Part shown: in pieces, positions 28,701 through 39,500 of the stretch
Position numbering within the stretch: position 1 is the first letter of the stretch
Layout of the letters: every line of letters starts with the position of its first letter
Made by a program: the position numbers and the translations under genes
Source: Lepisosteus oculatus
Lineage: Eukaryota; Chordata; Actinopteri; Semionotiformes; Lepisosteidae
Direction: 5' to 3'
DNA length: 64,000 nucleotides
Assembly: GCF_040954835.1 (NCBI RefSeq)
Contig: NC_090723.1
Location: 5,466,001-5,530,000, forward strand
Notes under the pieces: generated by a model
Told to the model about the DNA's origin: nothing
Databases searched by the model: none
The model's input: the letters and a program-made list of their open reading frames with translations, nothing else

Positions 28701-31332
28701 TTTAAAGAGACTAACAGGGTTGTGGCTGTCCTGGACCAAGACTGGACAACCCTGCTGTTGTGGTTCCTAGAGCTTTTAAATTCATTCGCCTGAATAACCA
28801 ATACCCTTCATTTAAGGGGAGGGTATCCTTTGGAGGTTTTCATGGAAAGCTGTAGGTTTCTTTCATTTTCTTTAGTCATAAATTAACTCATTTGTTCAGT
28901 TAGAGGGGGGTCAAGGGGTCTGAATAGCTTTGTACGTGAGGGGCTCAGAAATTCATGATCTAGAGATGCCGGGATCACTTGAGCATGGAGGCTGGAAATG
29001 AGCACAAGTTCAGGTTTGGGTCAGGAGGAGACGGTAACCTGTCCCATGTGATTTCTGTTTTCAGCACATGAACAGCAGGAGGCACAAGGACAGGCTGGCT
29101 GGGAAACCCCCCAAGCCCAAGTTCACCCCTTATAACAAAACCCAGCAGAACTCCATCTTGGCGGTGAGTAGACTGAGGGCCAGCCTGCTTGCAGGACCTG
29201 AGTTCAGCCATCTGTATGGCTGTCTGCAGAGGTGTGTGAGGCAGCAGAGACCTCCACCCCAGCAAAGCAGCTCTGCAGTCAGTGATATGGAAGATGTGAG
29301 CAAGCACCAAGTGATGCAAGCACACACAGATCAGCATCCTAGTAGCTTTCACATCTTTCTCATGCTGTTCATGATACAGTTGCTCATGGAGGTGACCTGT
29401 CTCATCGGGGGCCAGGAAGGCCTGTGGGGAAAAAACAGGTAGTTGCACTGTATGTGGGCGTATTCATGCGTGTTGCAGTTCATCAGGACCAAGATGTTCA
29501 AACCTGTGCCTTAAACAGAAGCAGATGAAAAGTACCGAATCTTTTCACTTCTGAAACGGGGGGACTGTGAGAGGAAAACAATTATTCACAGTACTAGGAA
29601 GTATGGACATAGGATGGCTTCTAGAGCAACAGTGAAATGCAGAGAAAGTGCAGGTCAACATGACAAGGGTGCAGTGAAGTCTGACAGTAGGACTGGGGGT
29701 TGTGGGTGTCTGAAACACGGTACTGAGTCGCGTCATTAAAGGTGATTTCTGAGCATCCTTCATGAAAGGGCCCAGAGATCCTTGGATGACTTCGTTGTTG
29801 GCAGCTAAAGTAGCTGAAAGTCTCCTCTGGTTTGTAACCTTTCTTTGCTCTGCCCTGCCCTGCCCTGCCCCCTCTGGGCCTTGAGGGTGATGGGGGCACC
29901 TCTGATCTGACCGTGTCCTCCTGTGTCCTGGCAGAACGTGAGGTGGAGTGGATACGCTGGAGGCGCAGTATCAGCCATGAAGAAAGTGTTTGGGCGTTGC
30001 AACCTGACCTCACTCTCCACCCAGGTGGGTACAAGTGGATGCAGGTGGGTTGAGGTGCAGGGGAAGGAGCACTGTTTGTTGTGCCAACCTGAAAAAACAT
30101 AAGGGCTTTTTTAGAATGAGATACAAAGAGAAAATTCAAATTACTCAAATTAAACTCTCCTGCAGGCATGATTGCCTTTGAGTCTATAGCATGTATATAT
30201 TTAATTAATTTTTTGCAATGGCATAAACTGTATTCTTATTATAAATGAGCACAACCAACCATCATCATGAACATGCACTGCTTTGGACCTCCCCAAGAAA
30301 TTCCTAATCAACCCGTGCTATTATTATTCTTTAAAAATCTTTATTTTTAAAAAAAAATCCATTTTAAGCCATCTTTACGGAGAAACCTTCCTGTCACATT
30401 CATGACAACTGGTTGTTGTTTTTCCACGTCCAAGTCTGAGCAGCGTGGAGGAAAGGGATAAACCAAGCAGTGTGACGCTGGTCTTGGAATTCTGCCTCTG
30501 TTGGACAGCTTAAAAATAAACTGCGCAAAAACAGAAGAGTTGGGCGAAGAGGGGCCAGACACATGCAAGTTTCTTATTTATCCAGCTGTTGGGGAAATGG
30601 ACGGTCCCTGTGTAGCAGAAATTCTTGTCTGGGATATTTAAAGCAGGAATGGGAGGCTGGTTTTAGATTCTCCGTTAAATGACCTCTGATTTCATCTCTC
30701 ATTGTCAGCCTTAACATCTAATGGGCTGGAAGGCCACCCTGAAACTGTTTCTCTTAGCCTGTGCTTTTTAGGTACTGCCCTTAACTAAAATAACCCAATT
30801 GGGGGTTCTCAGAGATGACTAGATTTATGTGCCTGTTGCACCAGTGAAAACAAGCATTTTTTTTCTCAGTCTGTTCCTAAAAACGGCTTCATTTGATGGA
30901 CGGACAAACGCAACATCTTTTTTTCTATTGTGTTATTTTCTAGATTTTTCGATGGAAGTTGGTAAACGCGTGTCTTTGTTCCCAGGACATCGTGGTAGGC
31001 TTGTAAAAACCTGTTCGGAAAGTGCAAAGCTGCCCTGCATTGCCAGTGATCCTCCCCAGAGGAAGACCCTTCGTGTGACCCTGTCCTGCTGTCTCTTCCA
31101 GACCAAACTGGCCCTGCAGAAGCAGCTGACCAAGACCCTGACCACAGGATTCCTGCCGAGCCCACTCAGCCCTGCAGCCCTGTGCACCGTAGCTGCCAAT
31201 CCCCTGGCGCTGCGCCACCCGGCGAGCACCGCCACCCTCATCCAGACCCCCCTGCTGGGACCTGCCCTGTTCCGGCCGGCACCGGGGCCCCTGAGGGCCA
31301 CACACACCCCTATCATGTTCACCCCTTACTAA
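7395..31332 (+). CDS. ZNF385C: ZNF385C, zinc finger protein 385C (span of visible coding exons)
   Basis: Seven exons with GT-AG sites join in one frame: 7395-7537, 13373-13483, 20465-20657, 27097-27438, 27702-27889, 29065-29163 and 31102-31332. They give 434 residues plus a missing N-terminal start; family members are about 430 residues as I recall. An eighth, optional exon is described separately. Counting from the first visible Ser, there are three U1/matrin-like C2H2 fingers of spacing C-x2-C-x12-H-x5-H: C74/C77/H90/H96, C244/C247/H260/H266 and C310/C313/H326/H332. Each finger is split by an intron near its first His. The family (ZNF385A/B/C/D) is nuclear and binds RNA, DNA and p53-related partners; ZNF385C itself is little studied. 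Choice of C over A, B or D rests on the N-terminal block ending [14 protein letters not shown], the C-terminal block [13 protein letters not shown] and linkage to NKIRAS2 and DNAJC7. The start codon is not seen, because the first visible exon opens in phase 1. Confidence 0.94.
9861..9966 (+). repeat. GA-rich purine tract
   Basis: About 105 nt are almost purely purine (gagaga and ggga units). This is simple low-complexity sequence in an intron, able in principle to form a triplex or H-DNA. Confidence 0.75.
10490..11360. promoter_or_regulatory. CpG-rich block in ZNF385C intron, candidate internal promoter
   Basis: In an AT-leaning intron this stretch is GC-rich and dense in CpG. It carries a full palindromic CRE (TGACGTCA, 10710-10717) and a CCAAT box (11061-11065). 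The next exon downstream starts exactly at an ATG (13373), so a transcript begun here could make a protein starting MDPVQKAV. This is inferred from sequence; no transcription start is shown. Confidence 0.4.
11440..11500. repeat. Short dispersed fish repeat fragment
   Basis: The stretch containing ttgtcatatgtacaagtgca followed by ttggaattctta resembles a terminal segment common to many fish repeats. A related piece is at 27930-28070. Family name not known to me. Confidence 0.35.
13373..13483 (+). CDS. ZNF385C: ZNF385C coding exon, first half of zinc finger 1
   Basis: The exon has 37 codons, phase 0 at both ends, between ctcctgcag and gtcagt. It begins exactly at an ATG ([15 protein letters not shown]), so any noncoding first exon spliced to it would give a shorter protein. 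It ends [11 protein letters not shown], carrying the two Cys of finger 1. Confidence 0.95.
17772..18032 (-). mobile_element. 5'-truncated 5S-type SINE, minus orientation
   Basis: It matches the 3' half of the full-length SINE at 52650-53205 in reverse complement, with shared segments such as agccccacctggatgatgc and acacaccagctctcagtggg. Its A/T-rich tail remnant is on the left. The 5S head is absent. Confidence 0.75.
18033..18202 (+). mobile_element. Non-LTR LINE 3' fragment
   Basis: The end of a reverse transcriptase reading frame is seen in sense: aacaagctgcctggc corresponds to the WNKLPG block common at the C terminus of CR1/L2-type LINEs, followed by FRKRLDE-like codons. It ends in a cttataacctttcttatgtt tail. 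It abuts the SINE at 17772-18032. Confidence 0.6.
20465..20657 (+). CDS. ZNF385C: ZNF385C coding exon, second half of zinc finger 1 and charged linker
   Basis: The acceptor cacacag precedes 20465 and the donor gtgagt is at 20658. It starts [20 protein letters not shown], which supplies His90 and His96 of finger 1. It continues into a basic, Arg/Glu-rich stretch (RERERDREK) and leaves in phase 1. The GC-rich coding region casts several antisense open frames that are only shadows. Confidence 0.95.
21287..21332 (+). repeat. 19-bp tandem duplication (about 2.4 copies)
   Basis: The unit gggctgcatcagcatgcgt is present twice without change (21287-21305, 21306-21324), plus a partial third copy. Confidence 0.85.
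21306..21410. repeat. Dispersed repeat with acgtttcagctgtggagcct core
   Basis: The stretch ggctgcaaaggaacaggtaa through acaacgtttcagctgtggag and ccttcaggtgt resembles a repeat often seen in fish genomes. A more diverged relative may lie at 21570-21630. Family assignment is uncertain. Confidence 0.4.
22763..23072 (-). mobile_element. 5'-truncated 5S-type SINE with (TAA)n tail, minus orientation
   Basis: An (AAT)n tail (22763-22800) is followed by tatatagcgcttttctggac and the reverse complement of the SINE 3' half, reaching acacccctactctttt. It is better preserved than the copy at 17772 and close to the full-length copy at 52650. Confidence 0.8.
27097..27438 (+). CDS. ZNF385C: ZNF385C coding exon, disordered linker and most of zinc finger 2
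   Basis: The acceptor ctccccag precedes 27097 and the donor gtacgt is at 27439. The phase-1 junctions with both neighbours work: A+CT gives Thr at the start and G+GA gives Gly at the end. The exon encodes a long Pro/Ser/Glu-rich linker with no predicted fold, then the [19 protein letters not shown] part of finger 2. GC content is high. Confidence 0.94.
27702..27889 (+). CDS. ZNF385C: ZNF385C coding exon, end of finger 2, basic linker, first part of finger 3
   Basis: It lies between cttcctcccag and gtcagt. It completes finger 2 (GAKH), then runs through a basic region ([13 protein letters not shown]) that could hold a nuclear localisation signal. It ends [18 protein letters not shown], with C310 and C313 of finger 3. 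It leaves in phase 0. Confidence 0.95.
27890..29064. other. ZNF385C intron (27890-29064)
   Basis: It is bounded by gtcagt and ctgttttcag. Repeat-like sequence (27930-28070) includes atcactttattggccatat. No other feature seen. Confidence 0.6.
29065..29163 (+). CDS. ZNF385C: ZNF385C coding exon, second part of finger 3
   Basis: The exon has 33 codons, phase 0 at both ends, between ctgttttcag and gtgagt. It begins [18 protein letters not shown], the highly conserved family block that closes finger 3 with His326 and His332. Confidence 0.95.
29164..31101. other. ZNF385C intron region around the candidate cassette exon
   Basis: The interval between the finger 3 exon and the terminal exon. It holds a four-fold (ccctg) run at 29851-29870 and the 90-nt candidate exon. 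From 30829 to the acceptor at 31101 the frame of the terminal exon stays open. Confidence 0.6.
29935..30024 (+). CDS. ZNF385C: Candidate cassette exon of ZNF385C (30 codons)
   Basis: A strong acceptor (cctcctgtgtcctggcag) and a good donor (ccag/gtgggt) frame 90 nt that are open, phase 0 at both ends, and in frame with the flanking exons. Inclusion would add 30 residues ([19 protein letters not shown] and onward) between finger 3 and the C-terminal block. I do not recognise this peptide in other ZNF385 proteins, and skipping it also keeps the frame. It may be a lineage-specific alternative exon or a chance open stretch. Confidence 0.4.
31102..31332 (+). CDS. ZNF385C: ZNF385C terminal coding exon
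   Basis: The acceptor gtctcttccag precedes 31102 and the TAA stop ends at 31332. The exon encodes 76 residues beginning [13 protein letters not shown], then [20 protein letters not shown], and ending [12 protein letters not shown]. The Pro/Ala-rich tail ending in PY is a signature of the ZNF385 family. Confidence 0.95.
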   Translation, partial: TKLALQKQLTKTLTTGFLPSPLSPAALCTVAANPLALRHPASTATLIQTPLLGPALFRPAPGPLRATHTPIMFTPY

Positions 31333-34300
31333 GCCCAGCACTGTGGCGTTGGACACAACCTTCAGTAGGGGTGAAGTGGAGCTATGCAGCCATGGCAAGC
31401 TAGGAGCAAACAGTCATAAAACATCCCTCCTATAAATATGTTTATATTTATATATCACACACATGCAATGCATTACCTTGTTAAAAATATTTAAGAAAAC
31501 AATGAGTTTTGGAGCCATGTAACCTTTCGGTTTGTTTGTTTTTTTTTCCAGACAATGGTTTGCAATTGTTGTGTGAGCTGGAGACTCTAATGTAGAAGCC
31601 TTTTGAGAAAACGGTTCAAAGATATTAGATTCCTACTATCACAAAGTGTACCGTGTTTGTAAATTGTGGCTCCTAAAAACCAGATCCCTTTACTTGACTC
31701 TTCTTAAATATTTTTAACCCTGGATATCTGGGATGTCTAGCCCCTGGATTGTCTGATCAGATCCAGTGTGGCTTTCTATTCCTGTCAGTTCCTTACTAAG
31801 GGAATAGGTTCATCCATCAACGACATATCCCCAAGCTGGCCTTGTTAACGTGGGACAATGCAGTGGAATGCGACAGGAGCTCCAGTGGTTGGGAATACCT
31901 GGTGAGGAGCTTGAGGTCTAACACTTCCATTGAGCAGGTTCCAGGCTGATGCCCAAGGTAGCCGGTGTCATGTGATCGCTCCTGTTCCCAGGCCGGTGTT
32001 GGTGACTCTGGAGACAGTAGCTTGGCATTAGATAACGACAGACGGGGACTAAAATGACCATATCGTACTCAGAGTAAAAATGTGACCCCATCAGTTTAAA
32101 TCTTATATCGTTTTTTTTTTCCTTCAAAAGCCTCATTTGAGATGATGATCTCCGTGTGATGGGATGTGCACACAGTGGGCGCCACACCATCTCAGTCGCC
32201 ATAGCTGTGGTAGACCTGCCCTGCTTTCTAGTTGGAGTCTTAGACCTGCCCAGAAAACTCAACGCACAGCTTGGCTATTCTGTAACACATTATCACATCC
32301 CTGTGAAATGCGTGTGTGACACACGTGTGCTCTCATGCTTTGGGTGAGATTTCAGAAGGAGATGTGATATTCTGTACTTTACAGACATGCATGGTACAGC
32401 ACACAGAGAAAATATTCCCATGCCTGTGGACATGGAAGGTGCCGATTGCCTTTTTTCTGGGATGCTGTCAGATATAATAGTTCCTGGTGCATAGAACTTC
32501 CCAGATCGACTTTTTCAATATTATCATTTTAAAAGTTATAATAGGTCGTATTTGCTGTGTGAATCCAAGTTTCTCATATCATTTGTAGGTTAATCAGGGG
32601 TAGTAAAAAAGTGGTTATTTGAAATGTATTAGATACATTACAGGTCAGCTTTTCTTGACTTGACTATTTTAATCAAAATCACACTGCAGTGGATTTAAAT
32701 GCCATATTCTGCAGGTCAACAGTCCCCTTTTCTGCCATTTAAACGTTAAATAAAAAGAAGCATGCAGATCTACCAAAACCAAAATGTATTTGATAAAAAT
32801 CAAATGAATTTGGGAACCCTGGGCGATTGTATACACCTGGAACTGCTGTAGCTGACGTACAGGCTCCGCCCCTTTGAAAGGCAGCTGCTGATTGGTCATT
32901 GGTAAAAGGTTCCTAACTGGATGCTCAGTCTCAAAAGGGGATAATCATGTCCTGTTACCTCCTCACCTTCAAGAGGCCAACTTTAGCTCTTTGTTCTTTT
33001 AGTTAACCAGGAAAACGAAGGCAATAATTTATCAGACAGAAACCTAAGAAAGAAAGTAGAAATAACGAGCAATCAATGGGATTTAGAGACATAATTAGTC
33101 TTTCTGGATTTCAATGATTTCCAATGGCTCCTTTTTACAGAGTCTGGACTGTGACTATCAGGACTGTTTACATGGTCAGAGACAAAGCACAGTACTATGT
33201 GTGTTTTACTTCGGAAGATGTTGCTGCTTTAGCAGAAAAGGGGGGCATCACAAGTAAGATGATTACAATCGTAAGTGAGCAATTTTATCAGTGAGCGGTA
33301 TTGATATTTCTGTCTCTCACTGCTCTGAATCCCTTTAGAGTCATAGGAAGGCTTTCATAATCAGTTAGACATTGTATTTATTTAATAGACAAAAGCCAAA
33401 ACGTGTTCAGTATTATATATTAACACCAAGCAGGTGCAGTTAAAGCACTTGTTAGTGTTACACCACGATTACATGCTTTTAAATGCTGTAGATGTTTTAG
33501 GGTTACTTTTGTACATTTAAACAATGTTAATTAGTACCCTTAGTTGTAGCTGTTAAGCAGCATTATAGAGTAATTGAAACCTTTGGCATCTTTTCAAAGG
33601 TTTTTCTCTTGAGACAAATTTAACGAGATCTAAGATGCTAATACTGTATAAACATTGTGACTAAACATAAACACATCCCCTTGGAAACAGAACTACCACA
33701 GGCGATGTAGGATGAATGTTACTGTAATATCAAATTAAGTAGAAGAATTAAGTCTTATTCCATTAATTAAGGACATATTTATTTAGTGTTCAGTTTATCA
33801 AAAAATAGACTTTATATTCATGATAATGTATGTAAACCTTGAAATGTGAATTATGGGAATATTGGGGTATGTTCATATCCTGTTGCTCAAGATCAGGCTA
33901 ACTCTGTCTTCACAGTTCGAACTTTATTACCGAGAGCTTCAGGTAAATGTATTTCTGGAATATTTTCAAGGGAAGTGTTCAAATTCTGCCTGGAGTCTCA
34001 ATTCAGTAAAACTGATCCTGTTTCTTGGAGACTGAGAAGTCTTCTATAGTCCTCGACCCCTTGAATGAGGGTTTGATGTTACTGGAATGATGTTTTTATG
34101 TTCGCTGTTTTCTTTCATTCATGTTTGACAACTAAAAAGGAGAAAAGGATCCTAAACAAAGGAAATGGATTGGGCCTCGATGCCACAGGCTGGCTGGCTG
34201 GCTTTCGGGAGCGTTTGAAGCTGTAGGAGCTTTTGTGCTTCCCTGTGGACAGAGGATTATCCTGCGTTCAAATCTGACTTCAGAAACAACGGGATAATCG

Positions 34301-36315
34301 GCTGGGCTCGGTGCTGTGTCCGCTGTAGATTGTTTTACCTGCATTCAAAACTGTGACCAAAAACTAGTCCCGATTTGTAAATCCACCCAGCAGGCTTTTT
34401 TTGATGTTGTTTACGCTGCACATCCAGGCTTCATTATTGGAGCGATCGACCGCTACAGTGTTTTTTTTTTGTCTTCTCGGGGCTCCAGTGTTAAAAAGTT
34501 ACACCAGTGCAGGCTGCGGCACGGCGCTGTTAGCTGAGCCCGATCCGATGCGGGCTGCGCGCTGTGACCACTGGTAACAGAACATTACTGGCTATCTAAC
34601 AGGCTGGTGTCCATACTGCTGTTAGGGCTCTTGAGTGTCGGCAGGAAGAGATGCAGAGTAAAATGAAGAGGCGTATCGGTGCCGTAGAAAGTTTCCATTA
34701 GAGCAGGTGGCGTTGCAGGGACTCGGTGTATCATGAGCTAACATATGATTATATCCCTGTACACTGTAATTTGATGAGTGCTGTATTGCACTGTAACACC
34801 AAAAAAAAAAGGAGATTACAGTGAGTTTATGGGGACTATAATATATCAGTCTTTATCAGCGATTTGTCTCAGATTGTGGTACAAGTTTCCTGCTGAAAGT
34901 GCTTTGCTATAGTCAACACAAACCAAACGGCTACGCTCTCAAAAGACTAACGCACATGGTTATGTGGACTCGTGTCCACATATTTTCCATCTGTTTTTTT
35001 TTTACCTCGGCAATGACAGAGCATCCAAATTCGATTATAATTTTTAGCAGGTTTGGCAGCGAGTGCATTGCACTGACGAAAAGGTTAGGGGCCCGTGTTT
35101 ACCCGTACCGAAGCTCAGCGGCTCCCCCTACAGTTCGAACGCAACCTCGCCGGTTCAAGTGACGAAACTACAGCTAAACCTCTTTTTGCGGCTTCTGTCG
35201 GCAACACGTTTTGAAATAGGACGCCACATTTTCATGCCATGCAAATCCATTTATCTGAAACCCTTGATCCTAGACGAACCAGCTTTTTTATTTTTAAAGG
35301 GATATCTCCATTCTTCAAGGAGTTTTTAAATATAGAATATTGTAAAATAAGAGAACAGAGTACACTACATACATTTTTATGAATTGATTATAGGCGGAAA
35401 CTGTTATGGAGACATTGTAGATACCATTGATGTGCGCACAATTCAGAATCCCTAAAATGGGAAAGGGGTGAATTTCAATATTGACTTGTTCATTTAAAAC
35501 AAACGGAGACAATGTGCTGGGGGTGATACGCTTTCAGCCAGGTACGTAAAAAGAAGAATCAGATTAATCATGAGGACTGTCAAAAAACAAAAATGTTAAC
35601 AAAATCGCATTACAAATCTCGACTTTTGGAGACTCTCCACAGTCTACAGCCATTTGATGAGTCTTCAGGTTTTCTCAGGGTTCTGAAAATCTTTCTGTAC
35701 GTCCAGGCTTGCGGTTGTGCGTTTGATCTCTGCTCTCCGTTTCTTTCCGAAGTTGTTGCAAAATCCCCCTTTTTTATCAAAGCTCTTTCAGACTGTTCTT
35801 CAAGGTGACAGAATTTTCTCCACCGATCCGTGTCTGGCAAAACTGTCACATTCTGAGGTCGACCTCAAGTTCTGTTTTTGCTCGGCAAAATGCTGTCGAG
35901 ACCTAGCCCTCTGAAGAGTTAAGTTCATCCACAAGGATGGCCGGTTTGCATTTTAATGAATAATTCAAGAAATCTTTCTGGCATTTTGATTTTGATGAGG
36001 AAAATAAGGATTTCGTTTCCTCTGGGGCGGGACTGCACACTGCCATTGGTCAGTGAGGACTTGCAATAAATTCTTCCTGTCTGTAAAGGAGAAGGTAAAT
36101 AGTTGTGATTTGCTTTTAATGTATTCAGTGTCCAAGGTTTGTAATCTATGATTTTATATCGCCTAATGTCTGCCTCGCCTCCCTTTATGTAGTACAGTAC
36201 AGACGCAACGGACAAGAGGGTCAGAGTTGTAACATCTTAACAGTGGATTCTCCTGGCGTTTCAGATCTCAGAGGATCGACTTTGACAAAGCTCTAGAGCG
36301 TTTCTGCGCACACGG
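31333..36315. other. ZNF385C 3' UTR and intergenic DNA
   Basis: This holds the probable 3' UTR, then AT-leaning intergenic sequence. I recognise no exon, RNA gene or repeat family in it. Confidence 0.5.
32749..32754 (+). terminator. Candidate poly(A) signal for ZNF385C
   Basis: This is the first canonical AATAAA I noticed downstream of the ZNF385C stop, implying a 3' UTR of about 1.4 kb. There is no transcript support, so an earlier variant signal could be used instead. Confidence 0.25.
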
Positions 36316-36520
36316 GGAACACACGTGGAAACTGTGTGCAAGTGCATTGGAAATGGAGAACAGGAGGCACATCTTTTTGCGGGGAGTTGTGGGCCTGTGG
36401 TCCAAACTATGGAGCCATGTTGTTGAAGCCGATATCCTGGATCAACTGAATTAGCTACAATATCAAACAGGCCAGATGTGCCGATAAGCTTGTTCTCATC
36501 ACAGGCCTAAGGGTGAACAT
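36316..36520 (+). mobile_element. Non-LTR LINE 3' fragment
   Basis: The conceptual sense translation shows a decayed LINE reverse transcriptase tail: ENRRHIFLRGVVGLWSKL then VVEADIL. This matches the common (N/R)RRHFFTxRVVxxWNxLPxxVVEADTL pattern. Confidence 0.65.
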
Positions 36521-39500
36521 TTTCTCCAAAAGGAGAATTGCTGCTCGGAAATGAAGACTGGTCAAGCACTGACCTAGAAGACACAACAACATTTATTGAT
36601 TTAAATAGATTTGATTACAGAAGGTTTTACTCGAATCCAGTGGACTGTTATTTTCAAACTTGCTTTTAGAAAATGTTAAGTAGATACGTCTGTCTGTCTA
36701 GAGGAAGCCTTGGGGAAAAAAAACCCTTTCTTTTTTAGCAATAACAAAGGGATTTGAGTAATAATGTTGGGACGGGAATTGGGAAGGAAATGGCAGAGCA
36801 CGACAGGATGGAAAAAAACCTGGGTTGCATCTGGATTTTCCTTGCAGAGAAATGCCTTTTCTCTCCATTTGGTCTTTTTGTTGCAAGTCTCCTTATCGCG
36901 GTGAGAGTCAACTTTAAATCGCGCACGTGTGGACAGCACAGTGCTCTCCAGCCCTCTTGTTCCTTTTCAGCTGGGCGTGGAGCAGCTTAGCGGCACAAGG
37001 TCCGATCAGTCCAAGGCTTTCAGAAATCTGGGAAGCCTTCATAGTGTGTTTCAGTGTCTGTGCATTTTGTTCGTGTATTTTAAAGGTGGGGCAGGATGGG
37101 ATTGCTGTGGTTGTCGTCATCTTTGTATTGTAAAAAAAAAAATGAAATTTAGCTTAGAAAAAAAAGAGCTGGTTATGATTTTTTTGAAGTTCTGGGTGGG
37201 TTTTTTTTTCCATTGTCGGCCCCCGTACGAGGGTTTAGAGCCCGCAGGCTGAGACACAGCGGTCATTGGGCAGACCTGACTTGGAGGCACCCCAGCAACC
37301 CGATTCCAGATTAAAGCACAAAACCCACTCACCTGAGTTCTCGCCCCAGAATGGATTCTAGTGATAACAACCCCATCGTGTAAAGAGTGGTGAACCAGCC
37401 TCCCCTCTTCTCACAGGGTGACAGCTGGCCGTGTTCCTGCTGGCAGCTTCCTGGCAAATCTTCCCTCACACCAGCGGCTGATGTATGTGAGCACAGTGCT
37501 CTTGGAGATTAGATACTTTGTATTGTATGTAACTAGTGTAGGCTATACTAATGAGTACTTCTTAATGATTCAGAATCAGCAATGAACATGAGCTATATGC
37601 TATTACAATCTCTTACTTGTTTCACAAAAAACTGAAATGCGCTACTTCTAAACCCTGATAGTCTTTTGTGCCTCTGAAGTCGGTGTGATGGACTGTGACC
37701 GAAATCGGACAAATGAATACAGTAGGAGATGCTCATACAAGTTTTCTCCTTGGTTGTATTTTCTTCTGACATATTGATTTTGTTTAAGTGCTGCATCTTC
37801 CTCGCCGATGCATTCGCAGGGAAAGAGGAATAGTTAGATGCAAGTCTTCCCACAGCTCTCAAGAGCAGTTGGCACACTCCCCTCTCGGTACAGAACAGCA
37901 CGCCTGTACTTCACAGCTGCTGCAGAATCTTTCAACCGAGGTTTCAACCTTGGAACAGTTCTCAAAGGTAGAACTGGATGAGTTTTACACTTGCAGGCAT
38001 CCAGACTACTGGTGCTCTTTATCTCAAAAACGTTTTCTAATCGGTTGACACAGGTATTGCTTATAAATCCCCATTTGTATGTGAAGCCTCTTCTGTGTTC
38101 ATTGATCTGGGATAGGTGACATCCTGGTGAATTAATTAATTTAAGATATAATGTGGCGATAGTTGGGGCATGTAGTGCATATCAATTTTTCATTACTTAA
38201 TAGAATAAAATGTGCAATTTGTGTTAGTTTTTTTTAATTTTACTACAACAGAAGTACTGGAACTTAAGAGAATTACTAGGCTTTTGCTTCAGTGCCTACC
38301 TAATATGTAAAGGCAAATACAAAAAATGTACGTTTTCAAACACTTTTAATTTTTTTGTTCTTTTTTTTTTACATTTAAAGATGTGGCATGGAAGTATTGT
38401 GACTGGACTGAGAGCTCACCTTTCCCCAAGCTGGTCGCCTCAAGCACAAAAACAGGCAGTCTTTTTTAATTAAAACTGGAAGACCAGTGTTTCCTTACCT
38501 AGTGCCAAATAAAAAGCTGATAATGAGTCAGTCCTGGCAATAAAACATTTACTTTATCAGCAGGTCTCCTAAGACTGGTAACACCTGCTCTTTAAATTCT
38601 AGCTATACAGTTCATACTGTATGTGTGTCATGTGTACATTGTCTTGACTCGTGCAAGGACTTCTATGGGTTTTTCTGGTTTTTAAGCGCTGGAAACAGTC
38701 ATATGTCCTGCTGTAGAGGAACAAAGAATCACCGCTTTGGAAATTCTCCTTCAGCTGAAAGAGTGGGAAAGTGGAGCAGGTCCCTGTCACTGCTGAAACC
38801 AGTTTGCTGGGTGGGTGGTTAAAGGGGGAGAGCTGGAAAAGGTATCTGCAATATATCAGATTTTCTTCTGCTTTATACAAAATGTAACCCCCCCCAGCAC
38901 ATAGTGCCACCACGTGACTGAACAATGTAACTACACTCTCTGCAAATGGAATTCTTGACAAAAGCACAAAATAACAAAAATACCATTTCAGAAGGTGGCC
39001 AGACTGCAGCCAGTATATTATTTCAAAATGGATATGTTTGTTTTTTTAAGAAAAACTGCCGTTGTCTTCAGTTTTGATCAAAAGAGGATATCGCTCTAAT
39101 AAACTGCAAGTCTGAACTTGAGTGAAAACGTGCTGGACACAGAGCACAGAAATGTCAGCAGGCCTCCAGTGCCACTCAAATATACCTTGCTGTTCTCCTT
39201 TTCCGATCTTTTCCTTTTCAATAAAAAATACCAAACAAATGTGCCCTGGCATTTCACAGCTGCCTCCTCTGGTACTGATCACTGTGAGTATCACCCTGAC
39301 TAAAGGTCATAGTTCATAGATCATTGTTTGTGTGTCTGGTTGTATATAAATATTTGAAGTTACAGTACGTGAAAGTTGTGTTTGATCCAAACAAAAATGA
39401 AATTATTAATGAAAAAATAAAGACTTTAGGGACTTGGCCAGTATTTTATTGTATAACCTCTGTAATGTTCACTGTACAATTTATTATAATATCATTTTTT

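Noticed and set aside
34190..34300. B-box-like gcgttcaaatctgac, considered as a tRNA gene.
   Set aside because: No matching A-box, acceptor stem or cloverleaf could be formed upstream.
35063..35165. ggttcaagtgacgaaac after a GC-rich stretch, considered as a tRNA.
   Set aside because: No paired acceptor arms or anticodon loop.
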